Shown here piece by piece: positions 1 through 8,699 of a stretch of DNA of 64,000 bases. A program made the translations under genes and the position numbers. The notes under the pieces were generated by a model. It was not told the DNA's origin, searched no databases, and was given only the letters and a program-made list of their open reading frames with translations. Source of the DNA: Sacculina carcini (lineage: Eukaryota > Arthropoda > Thecostraca > Sacculinidae); contig OU696571.1 of assembly GCA_916048095.2 (NCBI GenBank), positions 7,696,001 through 7,760,000 of the forward strand. Reading direction: 5' to 3'. The stretch's first letter is position 1; every line of letters begins with the position of its first letter.

Positions 1-315
1 TTCGTACGTTCGATGGAACTACGGATTTGTCAGTGTGGATTGAGAAGCTCAGATACGCTGCCAAATTGAAGAAGATTGAGGATTTGGCGTCACTATTCCC
101 TCTTTTTCTCGAGGGGAAAGCGTTTCAGGTTCTCCAGCAGCTCTCAGAAGAATCAAGACAAAATGAGAAGAGTATTGTGAAAGCCCTTCAGCTGTCGTTT
201 GGCACGACTCCGTGTTCTGCCTACGAGCAATTCAGAATGTGCAACAGTCGTAACTTTGAGTCGCTGGATTCGTTCATGGCGGAGTTGAAGAAATTGGCAT
301 TATGTGTCGCAGAAA
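1..315 (+). pseudogene. Element E gag, N-terminal fragment
   Basis: Open from the window edge for about 100 codons. The motif order (a WIEKL-type segment, KIEDLASLFPLFLEGKA, then AYEQF) matches element C gag (WINKL, KIDDLANVLPLFLDGKA, AYERF), so this is the capsid-like part of a Ty3/gypsy-type Gag, the structural protein that packages the element RNA. It stops matching after residue ~95 (ELKKLALCV), where GT-rich LTR sequence of element alpha begins. The true start lies outside the window. Homology to C is seen directly; the structural role is inferred from the family. Confidence 0.75.
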
Positions 316-328
316 AAAAAGTGTGTGT

Positions 329-728
329 GTTTGTGTGTGTGTTTGGGCTATGATGTTTCCGTATGCAAGTGTGTATGTTAGCGCGAGTGAAAGTGTGCGC
401 GTGTTTGTGTGGCTGTGGTCCTTGCGCGAGCGGTAGATGATTGTTTGTGGATGCGTACGTGTCTGTATGCGCAGCACTGGTTATACAGGCAGATGGTGTG
501 CACGTGTGTGTATGTGTATGCATGGAGTGTGTGTGTGCGTGTGTTGGTGTGCGTGTGTGCTGAACTTTGTTGGTGACTGTAACTAGGGGAAAAGGGGAGT
601 CGGTCTTGAAGCGTGTCTACGAGTGGTGTGGTCTTGTAGGCGCGCGTGGGACATCGCCGTCCCACGCGCGCCTGTCTTTCAATACATGTTTCTGTGTACG
701 TTGTGGAGTTGGACTTCGGCATCTTACA
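329..728 (+). repeat. 5' LTR of element alpha (5'-truncated)
   Basis: Matches the 3' LTR at 1436-1880 nearly base for base from the TTTGGGCTATGATG segment onward, ending GGCATCTTACA. It contains the perfect hairpin GGCGCGCGTGGGAC/GTCCCACGCGCGCC at about 640-671. Confidence 0.8.
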
Positions 729-740
729 AGCTATTTCGGC
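729..740 (+). other. Primer-binding-site-like sequence of alpha, complementary to the tRNA-Phe 5' end
   Basis: AGCTATTTCGGC abuts the LTR with no gap. Its reverse complement GCCGAAATAGCT equals nucleotides 1-12 of the conserved metazoan tRNA-Phe (recalled, not searched). Normal LTR elements pair with the tRNA 3' CCA end (TGG...), so this is atypical. Confidence 0.6.
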
Positions 741-1435
741 ATCTTGTTGTTTTTGGATGGTTTTATTGGAGAGTTTCGGTGTGGTGGGAGCTTTGACCCG
801 GTTTCGGCACCAGTTGTGGCGATCATCAGAGGCGGACAGGCATAGAGCGATGTTCAGCGACGTGTCAAGAGTGTTGCAGGGGGAGACTGTGGAGCAAGGT
901 GCCGGCTGAAGACAGTAAGGGGGAAACTGTGGCCGATGGTGCTCGTCGGCCCGCCTTCTCGATGCGTCGCTGACCCGTCAGAGGAAGCTGCTGGAGGGTT
1001 GATGAATTGGGACTACCGAAGCCGGAAGATCTGAGCGGAGGACGGGACGGAGCGGCTTGTGTGGACGGTGGATCACGGCCGGCTGCGACAGGGTGCTGAG
1101 GAGCACGGGTGTTTGCTGAGGAGCACGGATGTTGCTGGGGCCGAGGAGTGTTGTGCCCTGTCGCGGCGGCCGGTAATAGAGAAGACGGCAGGTTACGGCG
1201 GAGCAATGAATAGCACGGGCGAGGCGGGAGCGCAGGGGGTCGCTGGGGCCTAACGTGTTGTGCTTCGCCGTAACCATGGAGTGTGTTTCTGGTGAAGGTT
1301 GTGCTGGATGGATCGGAGCTGGTTGTACTTGTGTATTTTGGTTTGTGTTTTTTTTTGGTTTCCGTCATCGGTTTGACTTGAGTTTTACCTGTATGTTACC
1401 GTATCTGAAACTTTGATATATATATCACGGCGGCG

Positions 1436-1880
1436 TGTGGTATATTGCTGAGCCATTAGTGTGTGTGTTTGTGTGTGTGTGTGTGTGTGTTTGGGCTATG
1501 ATGTTTCCGTATGCAAGTGTGTATGTTAGCGCGAGTGAAAGTGTGCGCGTGTTTGTGTGGCTGTGGTCCTTGCGCGAGCGGTAGATGTTTGTTTGTGAAT
1601 GCGTGCGTGTCTGTATGCGCAGCACTGGTTATACAGGCAGATGGTGTGCACGTGTGTGTATGTGTATGCATGGAGTGTGTGTGTGTGTGCGTGTGGTGGT
1701 GTGCGTGTGTGCTGAACTTTGTTGGTGACTGTAACTAGGGGAAAAGGGGAGTCGGTCTTGAGGCGTGTCTACGAGTGGTGTGGTCTTGTAGGCGCGCGTG
1801 GGACATCGCCGTCCCACGCGCGCCTGTCCTTCAATACATGTTTCTGTGTACGTTGTGGAGTTGGACTTCGGCATCTTACA
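1436..1880 (+). repeat. 3' LTR of element alpha
   Basis: 445 bp, TGTGG...TTACA, preceded by a short purine-rich CACGGCGGCG stretch in the place of the polypurine tract. It carries the GC-rich hairpin at about 1790-1825, as the 5' copy does. Confidence 0.8.
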
Positions 1881-2642
1881 GTGACCTCGCGCCGTCTGAT
1901 GAGAAATGGGTCGCCTGTCAGTTTCTGCACGGACTTCCACCAGGAATACAGCAAACTGTGAGGGCTACCAGTGGCGCAGAGCTCAGCCTAGAACAGCTTC
2001 TCGTCTGCTCGAAACAAGTTGAAGCTGGAATTCGCTCGGCGGACATCCAATCTGTAGACAAAGTTTCTAACGCTTTTGCATACGGTGTATCTACCAACGA
2101 ACAGAGAACGGACTGTACCTGTGTGCGCAACAAAAATCAGGTGAGCTCTGACACGACCACATCCATGTCAAGACGCAAATTAATATGTTTTAACTGCGGT
2201 AAATCTGGTCACTTTGCTCGTCATTGCAGAACCAACGTAAAATATGTTAATTCGGGAAACGGCAAACGGGGGACGCATAGGTGTCGGCTTCCTCTCGTCG
2301 TCTAATAATGATGCCGTGTTGTCAATTGATATGGAGGTGAACGACAAAACAATGCCGGTTTTGGTTGATACTGTCTGTTTGAGTTGTCTTCTTAGTGTAT
2401 CGTGTTGTGTATATTGGAAAAAATGTGATGTAAGCATTCTAACAATGAGTGGTGTTAGTCACCGATGTCTTGGCTCTACCACTGTCTGTTTGAGAGTTCC
2501 TCGTCAACCACCGAAATTTGTTGAAGCATTGGTGGTGAACTTTTGTCCTCTAAACTTCAATTTTGTCCTGGGAATGAACGGTGTATCGGCTCATGGCGGA
2601 GCGGTTATTATTGGCGAGGGGGAGATATTATATCGTTATTGA
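1881..2642 (+). pseudogene. Element E gag C-terminus and degenerate protease
   Basis: After the alpha insertion Gag resumes (DLAPSDEKWVACQFLHGLP corresponds to the FVVGMP region of C) and ends with one CCHC zinc knuckle, CFNCGKSGHFARHC, near 2188-2229, an RNA-binding motif. A GGGAAAC heptamer sits at 2254-2260 in the gag phase, as in C and D, but the protease frame here is +1, so an indel has broken the relationship. The aspartic protease reads VLVDTVC where C has VVDTGC, losing the catalytic DTG glycine. The flap-side NFVLGMNGVSAHGG is retained. Confidence 0.7.
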
Positions 2643-2659
2643 TATCGATACTATATCGT

Positions 2660-4682
2660 TATTGTATGACTCGTCTGGGTTTTGGGCTCAATGTAGCAAC
2701 AATAATAATGCAGACGATTCTAGAAGCTGTGCTCAAACGAAATTCACTGATACATTCTGCCACTTCATCTTATATTGACGATGTGCTTGTAGATGAGTCG
2801 ATTGTCAGCACCCAAGTTGTTGTGAATCACTTGAGAGCGTATGGTCTGGAGTGTAAGGCACCTGAACGTTTGGATGGTGGTGCTCGGGTGCTCGGTGTTC
2901 GTGTCGAGAAAAAACACGACCATCTGCACTGGCAGCGAGATAACGACTTCGGTGTGATTCCCGATAAGCTCACTCGCCGGTCGGTCTTTTCACTATGCGG
3001 AAAACCCACTGGTCATCTGCCAGTGTGCCAAACGGAGAGCCAACGCCGTCACTAATGGCTGGGATGCAAGATGACAACAAAATCAGGCAAATGTTGACGG
3101 AGACCATTGATCGTGTCAGGAAGTCTGACCCAGCAACTGGTCGTTGGGACGTGGGTGTCAAAAATGTCAAAGTATGGACAAATGCCAGCTCTGTGGCACT
3201 AGGCGTTGTTCTGGAAATTGACGGCTGTGTTGTCGAGGACGGGTGTTGGTTGCGCACTGACGATGCTGCGCACATCAACCTAGCGGAGTTGGATGCTGCC
3301 GTTAAAGGCGTGAATTTGGCACTCATGTGGGGTGTCACAGAATTTGAACTGCTCACAGATTCACAGACAGTTTATCACTGGGTTCGTGATGCTCTGAGTG
3401 GTCGAGCCAGACTGCAAACTAGAGCGATCAGTGAGATGCTGATACGCAGACGCCTGGCAACACTGGTATCGATGGTGCGAGAGTATAACCTCAAGCTGAG
3501 TGTTAAATATGTATCTTCTTCGGGCAATATTGCAGATCAGCTCACACGTGTACCTCAACATTGGTTGAAATCCGTCGGCGTGAGAGAAGAAGTTGTTTGC
3601 TGCACCAAATTGGAGAGAATTCATGAGTTGGTGAAATCAGTGCATGAGTCGTGCGGGCACCCGGGAGTGCGCCGAAAGCTGTATTATGCGAGGAAGCGTG
3701 ATCCAACCATCAGGCGACGAGACGTGCAAACATCAGTGCGGTCATGTGAGGCTTGTCAGTCGGTGGATCCAGCGCCAGTGCGGTGGAAGAAGGGGAAAGT
3801 TGATATTTGTGGACTGTGGCAGCGCGTTGCTATTGACGTCACACACATTGGCGCGCAACACTATCTCACACTGATAGATTGCGGTGCGTCGCGGTTTGCT
3901 GTATGGCGCCAATTGGGATGTCAAAGCAGCAACAACATCATCAGTCAGCTGGAAAGCGTGTTTTTTGAGCGAGGTGCACCTGCAGAAATTCTAGCTGACA
4001 ATGCAGCCGTGTTTCGTGGAAGTGATTTCAGCGCCTTGATGAGAAAATGGGGAATTCATCTTCGCTTTCGATGTGTTTATGAAGCCGGCGGCAATGGCAT
4101 CATAGAGCGCAGCCATCGCAGTGTTAAGACAATCAGAGCGAGGTCTAATTGCTCAGTTGCTGAAGCTGTTTTTGGCACAATGTGTCTCCCACAGATAATT
4201 GTCGAGAGTCTACACCAGCAAGTCAAATATACAGGTACGATATTCGACCACCTCGTATGCTGCCTAAACAAAGCGGTCAAGAAGCAGTTCTTCAGCGATC
4301 ACTCGGCTATAAACCAGGCGACTCTGTCTGGGTTCGAAGAAGGGGTAGCCGCTGTGATTCACGATCTGCTGTTGGAACTGTTACGCGTGTTGTTTCTGAC
4401 CAGTGTGTAGAGGTTGATGGTGTGCCTTATCATGTTCGCAATCTCCGATTGAAAACATCGAGAGTACAGGCACAATCGCCCCGTCGAACAACACAATCAT
4501 ATATTGAGATCGCACCAACTAGATCATGTGTGTCAGTGTCACCGACAGTTTTATCGTCATCGGTGATTGCCGGGCCGCTGAATCAGACCGCACCAGTGGT
4601 CGAGCAAGCTGACACGCTGCCCAGTCGTTCTGGGACTCGACTGTTGCGAGCCAACCCTGTTCCTCGCCACTTGAGTTTATGA
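2660..4682 (+). pseudogene. Element E pol: RT tail, RNase H, integrase
   Basis: RT is reduced to its C-terminal half: TRLGFGLNVA and the YIDDVLV active-site strand near 2771-2791. RNase H follows (VWTNASSVALGVVLEIDG, HINLAELDAAVKGVNLAL, LLTDSQTV). The integrase has an HHCC zinc finger (HELVKSVHESCGHPG, CEACQS), a catalytic core with D in IDVTHIG, D in LADNAAVF and E in GIIERSHR, and a C-terminal DVWVRR-like module that continues in another frame to 4682. At least two frameshifts (near 3000 and 4190) and the missing RT fingers/palm make it inactive. Every segment aligns by eye with element C pol. Confidence 0.75.
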
Positions 4683-4956
4683 TGTGCTTGTCTGTATTTG
4701 CTCTCATTGTGTATGTTTTTTGTTTTTCTATTTCAGTGTTCGTGTGAACTGTAAGTTGTTGCGGTGTCAGGTGGGGATATTTTATATGTATGTGCACGAT
4801 TTGCGTATGAATATGACTTATAAGTCAGGTGGGGATGTAATGCATATACATATATGTGTATATGCAAGTGTGAGTGTATTGGTGTGACTGCCTGTATGTG
4901 TGTGCGCTGACTAATCAATCCTGCAGAACGATGATATTGTGTTACGGTTGTGTATG

Positions 4957-6560
4957 TATGTATTGTATTGTATTGTATCATTTATTGCCAAAAAAACAAC
5001 ATCACACAGGTAACACAAAATAACGAAAACATCAGAGGCAATATAGTCTGTCAAGCCATGGCTTGTTAGACAGACAATAAATATTTTTAATCTAGATTTG
5101 TGCAGTGCAACAAATTACTACAAAACATATGCTAAAACAAAACATGCAACAGAACAATGCAAAAACAGAATATATACAAAACAAACAATACAGTCATACT
5201 GTGAACGTACAAATTATGTGTTTGCCTGGAGGTTATACAAGTGGTGTTTAATTTTCGCTTTAAACGTATCTATAGACATAATGGTATATGCTGATTTAAT
5301 ACAAACCGGTAGACAGTTCCAAAGTTTAGGCCCAAGGTATAATATTGAATTTTTGAAGAGGCTGGTTCGGAAGGATGGACATACCAAATTCACATTATTT
5401 CTACGTGTTGTTAATGAGTGTCCTTGAATTTGAAATATGGCATCATTATTTTTCATTGATCTGTATATGGTAAGATACAAGAAATACTTGTGCACATTCT
5501 CAAGTTTTAACATTTTCTGGTTGGCGAATATCTCGTCAGCTGAATACCTGCTTTTCTTGAAGAAAATTAGTTTCAGGATGCGTTTCTGAACAGTGAAGAT
5601 ACATTTTAAAAATGATGGCCATGTGCAGCCCCAGACTGATATGCAGTAAATCAATTTGGAATAGCAAAGGGCATAATACAAGGTTTTCATTGCTTCCGTA
5701 GTCAGAGTTCGTCTGGTACGGTATATGACACCTGCTGTCCTAGATAATGCCCTACATACACTGGCAATGTGTTCGTTCCAATTGAAATATTCATCTATTA
5801 TGACACCTAAAAAGTGTGTGCTCTTAACCCGCTGAACAACATTATTTCCAAGTTTTAATGTGTGCAGAGTATGTGTCAGAGACCTGTTTTGAAATAACAT
5901 GACATGTGTTTTTTTAACATTAAGTTTCAGCTTATTATGTTCTGTCCAAAGATTTATATCATCTAACGTTTGGGACAATTTCAAGTGAAGATTTTGTAGG
6001 TCGTGATCGGAAACAATGAAACTGGTATCGTCTGCATACATGGTGAAATAGGCATTGCTAGAATTTATTATATCATTTATATACACTAGGAACAAAATTG
6101 GGCCCAAAATGGACCCCTGTGGCACTCCGCTCTTGATCACACTGTACTGAGAGCATACATCATTACAGAATACCATTTGTTTACGATCGGCCAAATAACT
6201 TTTCATTAAATCTAGAGGGGGACCCCTCAATCCACACTTTTGCAATTTAAACAGTAATATATCGTGATCTAGCGAGTCGAAGGCTTTAGAGATATCTATA
6301 AAAACTGATGCCACGTGGGATTTTTTGTCTAATTCAGAATAAATTTTTGACGCAAAGTGCAGCAGAGCCGACTGCGTGGACCTGTTTTTTCTAAATCCGA
6401 ATTGACAGTTCGCGAGTAAGTTGTTTTTTTCAAGGAAATGAATCAATCTGTAAGCAATGGCCTTTTCAAATATTTTGCTTACCACTGGGAGAATTGATAT
6501 TAGTCTATAATTATTGATACACGTTTTTGACCCCGATTTATGCAGTGGTAGAGATTTAGC
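4957..6560 (-). pseudogene. LINE F: 5'-truncated non-LTR retrotransposon, RT ORF
   Basis: An open frame of about 448 codons (6557 to 5214) covers most of a LINE reverse transcriptase: NYRLISILPVVSKIFEKA, GFRKNRSTQSALLHF, FIDISKAFDSLDHDILL, GVPQGSILGPILFLVYINDI and the catalytic MYADDTSF, then a thumb and C-terminal region ending YNLQANT. No endonuclease domain remains because the copy is truncated at about 6560, where (TG)n begins. The 3' UTR ends in ATGATACAATACAATACAATAC-type pentamer repeats (4957-4980 on the plus strand). It looks Jockey/CR1-superfamily-like; the clade is uncertain. The remaining RT has no stop codon, so insertion was fairly recent. Confidence 0.8.
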
Positions 6561-7054
6561 AATATGTGCTTGTGTGTGTGTGTGTGTGCATGAATGCGGT
6601 ATTGTCTTACGTATGCGTGTATGATTGCATGTGTGTATGTGTGCAGTGGCAATGCTCAGTGACAAAAAAGCGCAGTTTGCTGGGAGACGCGTTCGTGTCT
6701 GTTGACTACACCACTGAACAATGCAGACATTGTGCGCAATCCACAACGTCTCGAATGACCTTCGTAAATCCAAACTTGGCGTAGCTATCGTTCCATTTTT
6801 GAACCTTCGACATCTGAAAAACAACAATAACACGACACTCGACAACAATCACACTACACAAAATGAAAATGAAATGTTTAAAAAAATGAATGTTTGAAAA
6901 AATGAAATGTTTGAAAAATGTTCTTTCAAAACAAAACAAAAATATCAATCGTAGACAAAATTGACTTGTTACGATTTTTCTTTTTGTGGTGCACTGAAGC
7001 ATACGATAATATAAACGTGAATTCGAATTTCGAGTTCGAATTTCTCCTCACTCT
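6561..7054. other. Unassigned stretch, GT-rich then AT-rich
   Basis: Begins with (TG)n and GT-rich sequence like that left of LINE F at 4830-4950, so it may be the rest of the element E LTR on the other side of the LINE. From about 6790 it is AT-rich with repeated GAAATGTTT words and a GAATTCGAATTTCGAGTTCG near-palindrome at 7019-7040. No gene is supported. Confidence 0.4.
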
Positions 7055-8195
7055 ATCAACCTTCCGCTAGCCAATCAAATGCGCAATTTGGGTGTCTTGT
7101 TCGATCCTAACCTTTCTTTCTCGACTCATTTTTCTCAGCTTATCCGCTCGTGCCGCTTTTTACTCCGACAATTTTACCCTATTCGTTCGTCGATTGATGT
7201 CTCATCCGCTAGTCTTCTGGTAAACTCCTATATCTTTTCTAAGATCGACTATTGCAACTCGCTCTTCTTCCATCTTCCCTTGAAATCTATCCGCCAACTC
7301 CAAGCAGTGATCAACCTTGCTTGTCGGTTTGTACTGAGGCTTCCTCCGCGAACCCCTACTTCGGTGCATATCTGACAGCTCGGTTGGTTACCTGCTCTTT
7401 CTCGTATCCGCTATAAGGTATGTTGTCTGGTCTTCAAACTTATCCACTCTCCCTCTTCTCCTTCATATCTCCGTTCCCTATTGACTCTCAATAATCGCAC
7501 TTCTTGTCGCATTCCTGTGCCATTAGTCTGTCCTCCTGCTCTTAATCAATCCTCTTGGTCATCCAAATCTTTTTATTTCTCTGCTCCTCGTATCTATAAC
7601 TCGCTTCCATCTTACCTTCACCACAAGTCTTCATTCCGATCCTTTTCTGCTGATCTTCATAAATATCTGCTCACTCGTTCTCTTGATGACTAAATGTATG
7701 ATTTGTCTTTGGTTATATGTGTGTTGTTCGTGCTGATCGTCCTGTGTTGTACCATCGTTGTTCTTGCTTGATATTTGTCTTTTTACTCACTGTGAATTAT
7801 CTGTTTTCGTTGCTGCGTCCCGTTTTTGCATCTCTTGCATTCGTCGTTGTCTGGTCAGGCTTCGCCCTGCTACTGGTAACCGTGTAATTCCAGTACAACC
7901 AGATTCATGGTCGAGTCGTCGGCGACTAAACCGGCTCCCCCACTGTTCTGCAGTGAGGAGGGTGGCTAGACACCCGACAGGAAAATAAACAAAACCTGTT
8001 GCAAGGGCGGATGAGCTATCTGATAGCCAACGGCCATCTAGCATGTTCCAGTTTGCAAACGTGTTTTCATTTTTCTATTTGTGCCTACTCCCTGCTCGCT
8101 GTGATGTTCCTGTCGGTTGTCTTTTTCGCGCCTGTGTATAAATATGTGCGCTATATTAAATATATGTTGTTGTTGTTGTTGTTGTTGTTGTTGAA
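7055..8195 (+). pseudogene. LINE G: 3' end of a CR1/L2-like non-LTR retrotransposon with (TTG)n tail
   Basis: A frame from 7079 to 7693, broken by one in-frame TGA at 7373-7375, encodes the C-terminal part of a LINE ORF2 beyond the RT active site: LGVLFDPNLSFSTHF, SKIDYCNSLFFHLPLKSIRQLQ, LGWLPALSRI and FYFSAPRIYNSLP, all typical of the thumb and C-terminal region in CR1/L2-like elements. The 3' UTR (7694-8165) ends TGCGCTATATTAAATATATG followed by about ten TTG units (8166-8195). A related minus-strand fragment sits at 32340-33187. The 5' part including endonuclease is missing. Confidence 0.75.
8166..8195. repeat. (TTG)n 3' tail of LINE G
   Basis: About ten perfect TTG units end the element, the kind of microsatellite tail used by CR1/L2-like LINEs instead of poly(A). 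Confidence 0.8.
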
Positions 8196-8696
8196 GTGAA
8201 CATGTATTAGTGTGGAAATATTATATCTCAAAACTTAGCGAAATATACGGAAAACCAATACGTCATGAGAACACGCACCTTTTCTTCCTCTGTCCAGTCC
8301 AGTGGGATACTGGCGCCAAGGAACGTGGCCGTGCCATGGTAGTGATAGCGCATGCGCACAATAGACACTGTTAGATATTCCCTCCTTCCTAAAACTCTTC
8401 CCTTATGACCGTGGGTTCACCACTTTGTGCACTCCAGGCCTTTGCATTCTGAATTACATTTTTCGATGTCAGCTCGTGGCCCCCCGGTCGAAGGCTCGTG
8501 GCCCCCTTGGGGGGCCACGGGCCCCCGGTTGAGAAACGCTGTGGTATATTGTCACCAAAGATGTCTCCGTGACACTGTTACATCATTATGCGTTCCTGCA
8601 AAAATAAGTACTGAGCAAACTGTTGGACTGGTTGTGAACGACGTCAGTCAACTCCCGGCGCCCGTGTGGTCTTTGTTGACCCAGTGACCCGGTTCG
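8196..8696. other. Spacer with a hAT-like terminal sequence (8478-8541)
   Basis: Mostly unassigned. At 8478-8541 a GC-rich foldback (CCCCCTTGGGGGG) is followed by CCCCCGGTTGAGAAACGCTG; its reverse complement CAGCGTTTCTCAACCGGGGG resembles the terminal inverted repeat of hAT-type DNA transposons and their MITEs. The opposite end was not found. The 5' part of the CsRn1-like element that follows (LTR, gag, protease) is not recognisable here. Confidence 0.35.
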
Positions 8697-8699
8697 TTG

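Larger units (their letters stand above)
316..1880 (+). mobile_element. Element alpha: non-autonomous (TRIM/LARD-like) LTR element inside E gag
   Basis: Two direct LTR copies flank a ~707 bp internal segment (729-1435) with no recognisable gag or pol. The 3' LTR (1436-1880) starts TGTGG and ends CTTACA. The 5' LTR (about 329-728) lacks the first ~25 bases. The internal segment is the same family, in the opposite orientation, as the interiors of X (24108-24820) and zeta (51773-52453): all share a stretch around CGCTGGGGCC and GTGCTTCGCCG. A primer-site-like AGCTATTTCGGC follows the 5' LTR directly. E gag resumes at 1881. No clean target duplication could be found because the left LTR edge is lost. 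Confidence 0.75.
1..4956 (+). mobile_element. Element E: decayed Ty3/gypsy-like LTR retrotransposon, 5' end outside window
   Basis: Remains of a gag-pol retrotransposon read left to right: gag N-terminal part (1-315), gag C-terminal part with a zinc knuckle and a degenerate protease (1881-2642), RT tail, RNase H and integrase (2660-4680). It is interrupted by element alpha at about 316-1880. The proteins align by eye with element C at 42220-46809, so both belong to one group. Frameshifts, a missing RT core and a changed protease motif show it is dead. Two copies of a CAGGTGGGGAT purine run near 4768 and 4828 probably mark the polypurine tract. The 3' LTR after about 4836 is incomplete, being cut by LINE F. 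Confidence 0.75.

Noticed and set aside
865-1368. Minus-strand frame of 167 codons in alpha
   Set aside because: Antisense to the element, low complexity, no domain; similar frames in X and zeta share no conserved reading frame.
3841-3860. Retroviral envelope gene downstream of pol in E, C, B or A
   Set aside because: No envelope-like frame, signal peptide or transmembrane segment follows integrase in any element; LTRs come within a few hundred bases.
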